Assembly: GCA_020636435.1 (NCBI GenBank)
Contig: JACJXX010000001.1
Span: 3,117,001-3,181,000, forward strand
Reading direction: 5' to 3'
Source of the DNA: Lewinellaceae bacterium
GTDB taxonomy: Bacteria; Bacteroidota; Bacteroidia; Chitinophagales; Saprospiraceae
Length of the DNA: 64,000 nucleotides
The translations under genes were made by a program, and so were the position numbers. Positions 1 to 8,464 of the stretch are shown one piece after another. The first letter of the stretch is position 1, and the number at the start of each line of letters is the position of its first letter. The notes beneath the pieces are model-generated. The model was not told the DNA's origin and ran no database searches. It worked only from the letters and a program-made list of their open reading frames with translations.

Positions 1-606
1 AAGTTCGTATTCTACGTACACGGAATCAGTCAAAGGGTCGGGCACAGCCTCGTACCCGTCGAGCTGGAAAGGGAAAAGGAAGTTGGTATAGACCGGCAGT
101 TGCCCGGAGCCGCTGTATCCACCCAGGTTGGCTGTAAAAGACAACGGCTCGCCGTTTTTGGTGACCTGCGGCAGAGTAATGGTAAATTCCACCGGGTCGG
201 GGTGGGCGTGCTGAAAGCCATAGATAAATTCTCCCCCCTTAAACACCAGGCGGTCGAAGTCGAAGCCATCCGGAAGGTCCAGGGGCAGCGCCATGCGCTT
301 GGAAGTAATGGGAATGGGTATGCCGCTGAGCGATTCGTTGATCTTTTGGAAGATGGTATCGCTGTTTTGGGTCAGCACGTCGCCGGAATAGGTGAAGTGG
401 ATGAGGCCGTCGGGATCGATCGTGATAACGGCCAGGTCCTGGAAATTTTCCAGCGCTTCCTTCAGGGAGAGCTCGGTATCCAGGAGCGGCACGGCATATT
501 CGGCATCGTAGTCGGCATCTTCCAGTTTCTCCAGTTCGTCAAAAGACTGGCATGCATTGAACAAGGCTGCGAGAGCCACAAATAACAACAGGATTGACCT
601 TTTCAT
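1..606 (-). CDS. Putative lipoprotein of unknown function (3' end beyond window)
   Basis: The reverse-strand frame is open from an ATG at 606 to the window edge (202 codons, stop not seen). The first 19 residues form a lipoprotein signal: a basic MKR start, a leucine-rich stretch, then a lipobox LFNAC with the lipidated cysteine at position 19. The mature start is very acidic (many D and E), as is common for Bacteroidota lipoproteins kept in the outer membrane. I recognise no domain; the rest looks beta-rich with scattered aromatic residues. It is separated from the next gene by a repeat-filled gap and is divergent from it. Certain as a gene, unknown in function. Confidence 0.75.
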   Translation of the reverse strand, partial: MKRSILLLFVALAALFNACQSFDELEKLEDADYDAEYAVPLLDTELSLKEALENFQDLAVITIDPDGLIHFTYSGDVLTQNSDTIFQKINESLSGIPIPITSKRMALPLDLPDGFDFDRLVFKGGEFIYGFQHAHPDPVEFTITLPQVTKNGEPLSFTANLGGYSGSGQLPVYTNFLFPFQLDGYEAVPDPLTDSVYVEYEL

Positions 607-883
607 AATTAGTTTTTACAATAAACAAGGACCATGCATTAAAGTAACAGGGAGTTAAACGCACCTGTTGTGCGCGACAGGGGTTAAGCTTTCCAGCCAG
701 GGGTTTCGGAGAGTTGCCAGGATGAGTATTCTTGCGGGTGCAAAGATATTCAAAATGCTACACATTACAACGTTTGAAAATGCCAAATTGATGTTTGGGA
801 GGCAAAATTGGGGAAAGGGTGTAAAGGTGCGAGCGGCAACCATCGAACCATGGAACACTTATGGCAATCGCATGAAATGGGAT

Positions 884-1038
884 CGACCTTGAAAAGGTCG
901 TATGTTTATAGGAAACGATGTTTTAAGCCCTCCCGACCTCGCAGAGGTCGTACATCTACCCGTTTGTACGACCTCTTTGAGGTCGAAAATTTAATTATAC
1001 GGGATAATTCTATAGACGTTTGACCCGCTTCGGGGTCA
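884..1038. repeat. Cluster of four short hairpins with GACC/GGTC arms
   Basis: Four near-perfect palindromes lie in the 512-bp gap between the lipoprotein and the Pycsar-like gene: 884-900 (CGACCTT/AAGGTCG), 934-950 and 969-985 (both CGACCTC/GAGGTCG) and 1021-1038 (TGACCC/GGGTCA). The arms differ between hairpins but stay complementary, which suggests selection for pairing. They resemble the REP-like palindromes frequent in Bacteroidota intergenic DNA. The rest of the gap (607-883 and 1039-1118) contains no gene that I can support. Confidence 0.7.
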
Positions 1039-1118
1039 AAACATATTTCATGCAATTGCCTTGTGGAACACTTCAACCATGCAACCATGCATCCCGATTT
1101 TTCGTATATTGCTCCACT

Positions 1119-2345
1119 ATGTCACAGAAGAGGAACGAAACCGGAAATAGCGATGATCAGCCAATAGCCGGGCCAGTTGCCGAGCAAGCCAGGGCCTTTG
1201 TGTTGCGCCTTTTTGACCAGCGGCAGGACGCCCGCCTGCTCGTCCACAACTATGCTTTTGCCAATGAGGTGGCCCGCCGGGTGCAGGTCATTGCCGAGGG
1301 AGAGGCCGCCGGGCCGGACGTATTGGAGCAGGCCCTTTTGGCCGCCTGGCTGTATCCCACCGGGTATTTATACGACTACCGCGACCCCGCTCATTTCAGC
1401 GCCGAGTTTGCCCGTCAGTTCTTTAGCCAGGCCGATTACCCCAAGCAGGGGCAGGAGCAGGTCTTGAACAGCATTCACGCCATTGCGGAAGGGCGCCCTC
1501 CCTCCGGTAAAGTGGAATGCATACTCAATGATGCTGTACAGGCAGCGGCCTACCTCCAGGAAAAGGGAGAAGGGCTCCCGTTGCTCCGCCTGGAGCGCGA
1601 GTTTCTGCTCGGCCAGCAGCATTCCAAAGTAGAATGGGCGAGGATTCTCTTGGAGGAACTGCTGCGCGTCAAACTGCACACGCATCATGCCCAGGCTCAT
1701 TTCCAACCTGCTCTGGCTCAGGCTATTCACGGTTGCCGGCGGATATTGGAAAAGCAGAAGAACAGAGAAGAAGAGGACGGCGGCGGCGACGGCCGGTTCC
1801 TGAGCCTGGAAAGCAAAGTGCCGGTGCGGGGCGTGCAGACTTTCTTCCGCACCAATTACCGCAACCACATCAACCTGAGCTCTATCGCCGACAACAAGGC
1901 CAACATCATGATCAGCGTTAACGCCATCCTGGTCAGCGTGCTCATCACTTTTTTGTCTTACCGCAACATTGGCGAGAACACTCCTCAAATCTTATTGCCC
2001 GTAGTCCTTTTCCTGGTCACCGGCATGGCCAGCCTCATCTTTGCCGTTCTTTCGGCCCGGCCCAAGGTCACTACCCTCAACCGGGAGGGCGCGCCGATGG
2101 AAGAGATACGCCGCAATGTGGTCTTCTTCGGCAATTTTGTCCACCTGCGCCCCGACCAGTTCGAGCAAGCCATGGAAGAGGTGTTCAACGACAGCGAACT
2201 GCTCTACGGCAATATGGTGCGCGACCTGTACTACCTCGGCAAGGTGCTGGACAAAAAATACCGGTACCTGTCGATATCCTATAATATTTTTATGGTCGGC
2301 TTCATCGCAACCGTTGGAACCTTCCTGATTGCGTTGTTTAGCTGA
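1119..2345 (+). CDS. Pycsar effector-type membrane protein with degenerate HD domain
   Basis: The C-terminal half matches the PycTM family: a segment with ADNKANIMISVNAIL enters the first membrane helix, a second helix follows (ILLPVVLFLVTGM), then a soluble part with FFGNF and YLGKVL, and a terminal helix. In Pycsar anti-phage systems such effectors respond to cCMP or cUMP made by a cyclase and damage the membrane. The N-terminal part aligns with the HD phosphohydrolase module often fused to PycTM, but the usual AWFHDTGY reads AWLYPTGY, so the metal-binding HD pair is lost. No cyclase gene lies nearby. The ATG at 1119 is chosen because the open frame upstream of it has no homology. Length 408 aa, normal for HD-PycTM proteins. 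Confidence 0.85.
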   Translation: MSQKRNETGNSDDQPIAGPVAEQARAFVLRLFDQRQDARLLVHNYAFANEVARRVQVIAEGEAAGPDVLEQALLAAWLYPTGYLYDYRDPAHFSAEFARQFFSQADYPKQGQEQVLNSIHAIAEGRPPSGKVECILNDAVQAAAYLQEKGEGLPLLRLEREFLLGQQHSKVEWARILLEELLRVKLHTHHAQAHFQPALAQAIHGCRRILEKQKNREEEDGGGDGRFLSLESKVPVRGVQTFFRTNYRNHINLSSIADNKANIMISVNAILVSVLITFLSYRNIGENTPQILLPVVLFLVTGMASLIFAVLSARPKVTTLNREGAPMEEIRRNVVFFGNFVHLRPDQFEQAMEEVFNDSELLYGNMVRDLYYLGKVLDKKYRYLSISYNIFMVGFIATVGTFLIALFS

Positions 2346-2360
2346 TAAACCTCCCTAACC

Positions 2361-3572
2361 ATGGTCGAAACATTTGCCACTCCCCTGCTCAAAAAACTGC
2401 ACGCCGCTGTAAAGGAATTTCTGGAAACGGAGGTTTACCCCAACGAGCTGCGGTGGCTGAGGTCGCCCTTTCAGCAGGTGGAGTCCGAAATCCGCAGCCT
2501 GCGGGACAAAGCCCGGGCCACCGGCGCCTGGAACCCGCACTTGCCTGAGGAGCACGGCGGGGCGGGGCTGGGCCTCTCCGGATTCGGGCAGCTCAGCGAG
2601 CTGCTGGGCACTACCCCTTTCGGCCACCTGTCTTTCAATTGCCAGGCTCCGGATGCCGGCAATACGGAGCTGTTGCTGGAATACGGCTCTCCCGATATCC
2701 GGCGGAAATACCTGGACCCGCTGCTCGCCGGCGACATCCGTTCCTGCTTTGCCATGACCGAGCCGGCCTACGCCGGCTCCAACCCGGTGCGCATGAGCAC
2801 TACGGCGGTGCGCGACGGGGAGGATTACGTCATCAACGGCCATAAATGGTTTACCTCCTCGGCCGACGGGGCATCCTTTTCCATCGTCATGGCCGTCACC
2901 AACCCGGAGGCGGACAACCCCTACCAGCGAGCCAGCATGATCATCGTGCCTACCGATAATCCCGGCTTCAGGCTGGTGCGCAACATTCCGGTCATGGGCC
3001 ATACCGGGGAGGGCTGGCACAGCCACGCCGAAATCCGCCTGGAGGAAGTGCGGGTGCCCAAAAGCAACCGCCTGGGCGCCGAAGGGGAAGGTTTCAAGCT
3101 GGCGCAGCAGCGCCTGGGCCCCGGCCGCATCCACCACTGCATGCGCTGGATCGGCATCTGCGAGCGGGCCTTCGACATGATGTGCCGCCGCGCCGCCACC
3201 CGCGAGATCGGCGGCGGGAGAATGCTGGGCGACCAGCAGATGGTGCAGGCCTGGATAGCCGAAAGCCGCGCCGAGATCGACGCTGCCCGCTACATGGTGC
3301 TGCACACCGCCATCAAAATGGAAAAAGAAGGCCAACGCGCCGCCAGCATGGATGTTTCCGCCATTAAATTTTTCGTTGCCGGCGTCATGCAAAGGGCCAT
3401 CGACCGCGCTTTGCAGGTGCACGGCGCCCTGGGCATCACCGACGATACCATCCTCTCTTATTTCTACCGGGAAGAGCGGGGCGCCCGCATTTACGACGGG
3501 CCGGACGAGGCGCATAAGGCCTCGCTGGCGCGGAAGATTCTGAAGGGGTATGGGTTGGGGGGGAAGGGGTGA
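2361..3572 (+). CDS. Acyl-CoA dehydrogenase family protein
   Basis: A 403-aa flavoprotein of the acyl-CoA dehydrogenase superfamily, which introduces the alpha-beta double bond in acyl-CoA and passes electrons to ETF. Visible signatures: the flavin-binding stretch CFAMTEPAYAGSNP, the middle beta domain with HKWFTSSADGA and MGHTGEGWHSHAEIRLEEV, and the C-terminal helical domain ending in QVHGALGITDDT and RIYDGPDEAHKASLARKIL. That last motif is typical of the ACAD10/11-like branch. It starts 15 bp after the preceding gene, so the two may share a transcript, although no functional link is evident. Substrate chain length cannot be read from the sequence. Confidence 0.93.
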   Translation: MVETFATPLLKKLHAAVKEFLETEVYPNELRWLRSPFQQVESEIRSLRDKARATGAWNPHLPEEHGGAGLGLSGFGQLSELLGTTPFGHLSFNCQAPDAGNTELLLEYGSPDIRRKYLDPLLAGDIRSCFAMTEPAYAGSNPVRMSTTAVRDGEDYVINGHKWFTSSADGASFSIVMAVTNPEADNPYQRASMIIVPTDNPGFRLVRNIPVMGHTGEGWHSHAEIRLEEVRVPKSNRLGAEGEGFKLAQQRLGPGRIHHCMRWIGICERAFDMMCRRAATREIGGGRMLGDQQMVQAWIAESRAEIDAARYMVLHTAIKMEKEGQRAASMDVSAIKFFVAGVMQRAIDRALQVHGALGITDDTILSYFYREERGARIYDGPDEAHKASLARKILKGYGLGGKG

Positions 3573-3617
3573 TAAGGATAATCAATTCGCCGACCCCTGC
3601 GCAGATTCGATACAGTT

Positions 3618-3778
3618 AGGCACGACGAAAGAATAAACTGTCCATTCTGGCTTGTCCTTTTTGCGCCATGCTGCGTTGCTCATCACTCAGGTAGCTTTGG
3701 CTATCCTCATTCTTCGCGCCTTGCCTGGCACAAAAATTACTGCCCCATAATTGAACACTTTATTCTTTCCTCGTGCCT
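3618..3778. mobile_element. 161-bp MITE-like element, copy A
   Basis: The element begins AGGCACGACGAAAGAATAAA and ends with the near-complement (TTTATTCTTTCCTCGTGCCT), giving terminal inverted repeats of about 20 bp with one mismatch. It encodes nothing. The same 161 bp occur in reverse orientation at 58681-58841, and by eye the two copies are identical throughout. It lies between the acyl-CoA dehydrogenase and the convergent hydrolase gene. A target duplication is not clear here (TTA on the left, TGA on the right). Confidence 0.8.
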
Positions 3779-3802
3779 GAGGCGAATTGCTCCTCAATTT
3801 CA

Positions 3803-4603
3803 CTACCAAACCTCCCTTTCTATCCACGGCACCGCCACCCGGCAAATAGTCCGGTGGGTAGCATTTATTTCTTCAATGCTCACGTTATCCAGCATCTTCA
3901 GACGGAGCCGGATGGTTTCGATGTTGACCAGCCGGTCTTTATCGCCGAGTAATACCAGCACGGGCACCTGCGCCTGCTGAATCAGGCGATGTGTTTTTTT
4001 CCCGCTCAGCCGAAAATGGCTCAACGCCAGCCAGGTGTGCAGCAGCCGTTTCCGGGTGCCTTCTTCTGATAGGTGTACGCGAAGATACTGCAGGAGAAAG
4101 CGGTCGATGAGGCGGGCGCAGCGCAGAGCCTTCGCCAGAGACAGCAGCCAGCCCGGGCGGGAAAGCAAAGGAATAAAACGCCTGCGCCATCCTGGCGGCA
4201 GCCATTCCACCAGATACAGCCAGCGGGTCTGCAGGCCGTCGGGGGCGAGCAAACAGAGCCTTTGAACCCGGTTGCTGAAAAAGGGCAACAGGTGCAGCCA
4301 CAAGCGGGCGCCGAGGCTGTGGCCGACGGCTTCAAAGGGGCGGCCGCCCTCTCGTTCCAGCAGCGCCTCGACGATGGCCGCCAACTGCGCCGGCCGGTAA
4401 TCCGTTTCTTTCCAAAGCGTGCCTCCGTGAAAAGGCAGGTCGACCGCATAGAGCGTACTACTGCCGCTAAGGGCCTTTCCCAGCTCCGCAAATGCCGCCC
4501 CGTCCTCCGAGAAGCCGTGAAAGGCAATCAGCAGGCGCGGGCCGGATCCGTATTTCCGGAAGGCTACTTCGCCGGATGGGGTATGGAGCGTGGATGTTTG
4601 CAT
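3803..4603 (-). CDS. Alpha/beta hydrolase
   Basis: A 266-aa alpha/beta hydrolase-fold protein. It shows the oxyanion strand IAFHGFSEDG (His29-Gly30), the nucleophile elbow GHSLG (Ser96), an acid in LLGDKDRLV and the catalytic histidine in NATHRTI near the C-terminus. A helical cap lies between the elbow and the acid. Substrate unknown; esterase or lactonase roles are equally possible. The open frame extends 47 codons upstream, but the ATG at 4603 fits the family start. It is divergent from the exported protein at 4704, with 100 bp between them for both promoters. Confidence 0.87.
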   Translation of the reverse strand: MQTSTLHTPSGEVAFRKYGSGPRLLIAFHGFSEDGAAFAELGKALSGSSTLYAVDLPFHGGTLWKETDYRPAQLAAIVEALLEREGGRPFEAVGHSLGARLWLHLLPFFSNRVQRLCLLAPDGLQTRWLYLVEWLPPGWRRRFIPLLSRPGWLLSLAKALRCARLIDRFLLQYLRVHLSEEGTRKRLLHTWLALSHFRLSGKKTHRLIQQAQVPVLVLLGDKDRLVNIETIRLRLKMLDNVSIEEINATHRTICRVAVPWIEREVW

Positions 4604-4703
4604 ATTTTTTGGGATAGTCCTTGTACAGACACTTGAGATCAGGAACGCAATGTATCTTGTTTTCAAACAGGGGTGTCCCAACAAACGCTTAATTTTGAAC
4701 ATT

Positions 4704-5768
4704 ATGAAAAATCCATCCGTGCTTTTTTGGATTATTGTCGTCAATTTATGGACTGCAAGCTTTTCCTTTCTTTTTTCTCAACAGGTTCTCAATGGCAGCT
4801 TTGAGGTAAACACCCTGGATTGCGGCATCAATTTAGGAAATGCCGAGTTCAATTCCCATGTAATGAACATTTCAGCATTCGGAGGGCAAAGCGAGATCGA
4901 TCTCTTATCCGCGTCTTGTGGCTATGAAATTCCGCCGGATGGAGATTTCTTCATCGCCCTCTACAACAACACTTTTTCCGATGCCTGCTCCTTTGAACTG
5001 ACTTCGCCGCTTAACGCCGGCAAGTTGTACAAGCTCCGGTTCGCCGCCAGGCTGGGGGATGGATTTGCTAACCAAATCAGCAAAGTTGAGATCGGGTTAT
5101 CCAATTTTAACGACAGTTTTGGCACATCCGTCTTCTTCTCGCCTGAGCTGGAATCAAACTGGCAATACTACGAGGTTCAGTTTTCTCCTGTAGCCACTTT
5201 CCAATTTATTAGTATCCGGATTGTTTCATCCAATGAAACATGGGTATTTACAGACGACTTTTCTTTGGAATGCCCCACCATAGACCTGGGAAATGATACT
5301 TCTCTGTGCGTAGTGGAAAATATCATCCTGAAGGCCGGCCCATTTTTTGAAACGTATCAATGGAGCGATTTTTCAAGCGGAACCAGTATAGTAGTAGATG
5401 AACCAGGCAAGTATTGGGTCGAAGTAAAAGACGGCAACTGCATCATCAGGGACACCATAGTGATAGAAGAAATACCTTTCAACTGCGGTTGTAAAATTTA
5501 TGTCCCAAATATTTTCTCTCCCAATAATGACGGAATAAATGATGAATTCCACCCACTGTCCCCATGCGAATTACTGGATTACCAACTCACTGTCTTTGAT
5601 CGGTGGGGACGTATGGCCTACCGTTCTAACGATGCAGCCGAGGGATGGGATGGATCACTCAAAGGGCGGCCAGTCGAAAGAGGCGTCTTTGTTTATATCC
5701 TTCAATATCGCTTCTTTTACCAAACCGGCGTTAACTTGTCTTATGGAAGCATCTCAATAATTAGGTGA
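4704..5768 (+). CDS. Secreted protein with gliding-motility-type (T9SS type B) C-terminal domain
   Basis: A 354-aa exported protein. Residues 1-27 form a signal peptide (MKNPSVLFWI start, cleavage near SFLFSQQ). The middle is a beta-rich jelly-roll-like region (NGSFEVN, later DDFSLECP), followed by an Ig-like segment with DLGNDTSLC. The last 85 residues are the gliding motility-associated C-terminal domain: YVPNIFSPNNDGIND, then FDRWGRMAYRSNDAAEGWDG and a GVFVYILQY strand. This domain directs export by the type IX system, usually as a type B substrate. The ATG at 4704 precedes a clean signal peptide, so the in-frame extension to 4590 is unlikely to be used. Confidence 0.9.
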   Translation: MKNPSVLFWIIVVNLWTASFSFLFSQQVLNGSFEVNTLDCGINLGNAEFNSHVMNISAFGGQSEIDLLSASCGYEIPPDGDFFIALYNNTFSDACSFELTSPLNAGKLYKLRFAARLGDGFANQISKVEIGLSNFNDSFGTSVFFSPELESNWQYYEVQFSPVATFQFISIRIVSSNETWVFTDDFSLECPTIDLGNDTSLCVVENIILKAGPFFETYQWSDFSSGTSIVVDEPGKYWVEVKDGNCIIRDTIVIEEIPFNCGCKIYVPNIFSPNNDGINDEFHPLSPCELLDYQLTVFDRWGRMAYRSNDAAEGWDGSLKGRPVERGVFVYILQYRFFYQTGVNLSYGSISIIR

Positions 5769-5813
5769 TTGCAAACTACCCGGAATTAAAACGAATAAAT
5801 ATCATCCAAAACC

Positions 5814-6590
5814 ATGAAAAAATCTCCTTTCCTCTTTCTCTATTTCATTCTTCCTCTTGTCCTGGCCCTCTCCTCCTGCCGGGTTCAGGACTATGCCTCC
5901 AACTCCCGCCCCGTCACCCATGAAATTTGGGACAGCCTGCTCCAGGAGCACGTTTCCCCCGAAGGCTGGGTAGACTATCCGGGCTTCATTCGCGACAGCA
6001 GCCGCTTCAACCGCTACCTCAGCCTGCTGGAAGGCAACCACCCCAACGACAAACACTGGAGCCGGGACGAGCGGCTGGCCTACTGGATCAACGCCTATAA
6101 CGCATTCACCGTCAAGCTGATCGCAGATCATTATCCGGTGGCCAGCATTAAGGACATCAAGAACGGCATTCCTTTTGTCAATACCGTTTGGGACATCAAG
6201 TTCATCCACATCGAAAAGGCAACTTACGACCTCAACAACATCGAGCACGGCATCCTCCGCCCCAAATTTGACGAACCCCGGATACACTTCGCCGTCAACT
6301 GCGCCTCCATCTCCTGCCCCAAGCTCAGCAACCGGGCCTATACGGCTGATAAGCTCGACGAGCAACTCACCCAGGCTGCGCGGGATTTTCTGAGCGACGA
6401 GGCCAAAAATAAATTGTCCAAAGGCAAGGTGCAGCTTTCCAAAATTTTTTCCTGGTATGGCGGCGACTTTAAGAAAAACGGGAACTCCATCATCGAATAC
6501 ATCAATCAGTATGCCCCGGCCCAGGTCAACACCGATGCGGAAATCGAATACCTGGATTATGACTGGGGGTTGAATGAGCGGGGAGGGTAG
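5814..6590 (+). CDS. DUF547 domain lipoprotein
   Basis: A 258-aa protein with a lipoprotein signal (MKKSPFLFLYF, lipobox ALSSC, Cys at about 22). The body is DUF547: WVDYPGFI, RLAYWINAYNAFTV, then NNIEHGILRP, and the hallmark HFAVNCASISCPKL with its two conserved cysteines, ending in a YEY/LDYDW-type tail. DUF547 proteins are widespread and lack an agreed function; the fold has been compared with papain-like or transglutaminase-like proteins, but I see no obvious catalytic triad. It follows the T9SS protein by 45 bp on the same strand. Confidence 0.9.
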   Translation: MKKSPFLFLYFILPLVLALSSCRVQDYASNSRPVTHEIWDSLLQEHVSPEGWVDYPGFIRDSSRFNRYLSLLEGNHPNDKHWSRDERLAYWINAYNAFTVKLIADHYPVASIKDIKNGIPFVNTVWDIKFIHIEKATYDLNNIEHGILRPKFDEPRIHFAVNCASISCPKLSNRAYTADKLDEQLTQAARDFLSDEAKNKLSKGKVQLSKIFSWYGGDFKKNGNSIIEYINQYAPAQVNTDAEIEYLDYDWGLNERGG

Positions 6591-6596
6591 GTGGGG

Positions 6597-6634
6597 GATG
6601 GTTGCCCTTCGACAAGCTCAGGGTGAAATGGTTG
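6597..6634. repeat. 38-bp palindromic intergenic repeat, copy 1
   Basis: The stretch contains CCCTTCGACAAGCTCAGGG, a self-complementary core with mismatches, flanked by GGATGGTTG and TGAAATGGTTG. A copy of the full 38 bp occurs inverted at 60355-60392. Such palindromes are common between bacterial genes and often sit at gene ends. Here it lies between two convergent genes and could serve as a bidirectional terminator. Confidence 0.6.
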
Positions 6635-6674
6635 TAAGGACGACAGGTTTTGTTTCCATTTATTGAGAAGTTAC

Positions 6675-8171
6675 CTATCCTTCCCCTTCTTCCAGCCTTG
6701 CCAGCCCCGATTTGGCTTTTTGATGCAAGCCGGTGCGGTATTCTTCCGGTTCGAGGCTCAGGCATTGTTCGAAGGCGGCCCTGGCTTTGGGCAGGTCGCC
6801 GGTTGCCTCGTAGATCAGCCCCATCTGCAGGGCGGCGTTGCAGGCATAGAAGTGAGGAGAATCCGCGCCCTGGGCGATGGTGAATTGGTAGTACTGCAGG
6901 GCTTCCTCGTAGCGTTTCAGCCCGTGCAGCAGGCGGCCCAGGCGGTAGTAGTACTCCAGTTGCCCTTCGGGGAAAGAGTAATTTTCCGGCTGGCGGGCGG
7001 AAAGTATCTGGTAGCCTTTCTTAAAGTATCCTCCGTCGAAAAGCAGGCGGGCCTTGAGCAGGCTGAGGTCGGGGGCGGCGCCGTGCTCGGCTTCCTGCTG
7101 GGCGCTCTTGTCTCCTCCTGCAACGGCGGAGCCTTTAGACCGGCAGGCCTGCATATAGCGGCGATAGCCCACCGGATTGCCGTTGACCAACTCCTGCCAG
7201 GCCATTTTCTGGTACGCTTCCTTGATGAAATTGCGGCCCTGGTAGTGCAGGATAAAACGCTGGAAGTGCGGCGCGGCGTCGCTATCCAGGCGGCGCAGCT
7301 TGGCCAGCCCCAGCATGTAGTCCAGGTAGGGGAAAGGAAAAAAAGCTTTGCCTTTGCGGCGCTGTTCCAGCAACTGTATGGCCCGCTCGTTGCGGCCGGT
7401 GCGCATGGCTATATTGGCCATGACGAAACAGTGCATGGGGTTTTCTTCCGGGCGCAGGGAACTGCCGGCCACCGCCTGCCAGGCCTGCTCTTCTTTATTG
7501 TCAAGGTGGAGGAGCAGGTAGGCATAGAGCGCCGCCGTTTCCTCTGCGAAAACAAAGTCGTTCTTTTGGGCGTAGGCCAGTACTTCTTCCACTTCTTTTT
7601 TTCCCTGGGCGATGGTGCCGTCCAGGCCGCCCAGCAGCTTGATGCCCCATTTGTAACTGTCGGGAATGGTGCCGACCATGGCGTGCAGGATGCCCAGGTC
7701 TTTTTTATTGGGCATAAAATCCGGGAAGAGCTCCTCGTTTTCCTTCAGCAACCTGAACGCTTTGCTCACCTCGGTGAAAGCGCCGAGGTAGTCCTCGAAG
7801 CGCAGGCGCGCCAGCGCCCATTGCAGGCGGATGTCGCCTTGCACAAAAAGGTAATAAGGCGAACTGCGGTCGCCGGCCTTTACTTTTTCCAGGCGCAGGT
7901 CGCGGTTCTTTTTGAGCTGCCGGAAAACCGCTTCGTCTTCCTGTATGTAGAGGGTGAAAAAATCGATGTAATTTTCGATGTGGTGAACGATGAGGTTGTT
8001 GGGGTCTTCCAGCCTCATCTGCGCCAGCAAAGCATAAGCCTCGCCGAAGCGCAGGCTGGTGGCGTATTGGTAGGCTTGCCGGGCGGTTGGCGTAAAGGAA
8101 AAATACTTGGCCGCCTGCAGGGGCAAAGCAAAAGCGAGGAGAGACAACAATAAAAGACAAGGCCGAAGCAT
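6675..8171 (-). CDS. Exported TPR-repeat protein
   Basis: A 498-aa protein with an N-terminal signal peptide (MLRPCLLLLSLLAFALPLQA). The rest is almost entirely alpha-helical. Helix pairs typical of tetratricopeptide repeats are clearest in the C-terminal 120 residues (YYRLGRLLHGLKRYEEALQYYQ, then ALQMGLIYEATGDLPKARAAFEQCLSLEPEE). TPR arrays mediate protein-protein contacts, so a periplasmic scaffold role is likely. No enzymatic motif seen. It converges on the DUF547 gene and has no operon partner. Confidence 0.88.
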   Translation of the reverse strand: MLRPCLLLLSLLAFALPLQAAKYFSFTPTARQAYQYATSLRFGEAYALLAQMRLEDPNNLIVHHIENYIDFFTLYIQEDEAVFRQLKKNRDLRLEKVKAGDRSSPYYLFVQGDIRLQWALARLRFEDYLGAFTEVSKAFRLLKENEELFPDFMPNKKDLGILHAMVGTIPDSYKWGIKLLGGLDGTIAQGKKEVEEVLAYAQKNDFVFAEETAALYAYLLLHLDNKEEQAWQAVAGSSLRPEENPMHCFVMANIAMRTGRNERAIQLLEQRRKGKAFFPFPYLDYMLGLAKLRRLDSDAAPHFQRFILHYQGRNFIKEAYQKMAWQELVNGNPVGYRRYMQACRSKGSAVAGGDKSAQQEAEHGAAPDLSLLKARLLFDGGYFKKGYQILSARQPENYSFPEGQLEYYYRLGRLLHGLKRYEEALQYYQFTIAQGADSPHFYACNAALQMGLIYEATGDLPKARAAFEQCLSLEPEEYRTGLHQKAKSGLARLEEGEG

Positions 8172-8217
8172 GGGCAGCAGTTTTGGGATTACGGGGCTTT
8201 AGGCAGTCCGATGGCAA

Positions 8218-8330
8218 AGTCGGAAATCGGAAGTCGGAAGTCGGAAATCGGAAGTTGGAAATCGGGCGTTTGGCACTTATCCGGAGGCTTATTCCGACTC
8301 CGACTTCCGACTTCGCACCCCGACCTCGTT
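8218..8330. repeat. Low-complexity CGGAAGT repeats in opposite orientations
   Basis: Positions 8218-8266 hold tandem degenerate units of CGGAAGT/CGGAAAT. Positions 8289-8330 hold the complementary motif (CCGACTT, CCGACTCC). Together they can form an imperfect long hairpin in the 293-bp gap upstream of the TPR gene. No gene is present in the gap, and the function is unknown. Confidence 0.55.
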
Positions 8331-8464
8331 CCTCGGTACGGGACTTCCTTCGGTCGCTTTCGACTTCATTATTAGTTCGTCCAAAGCCCAGTGGGATTAT
8401 GCAAGCATAAAAAGCAACTTCCTCTCATCAGCGAACCGGGGAGAGGAAGTTGCTTTTTTCAACC

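Noticed and set aside
6663..8153. Long forward reading frame opposite the TPR gene
   Set aside because: It is a shadow of the high-GC reverse gene; the reverse frame has a signal peptide and TPR motifs, the forward one has no homology.
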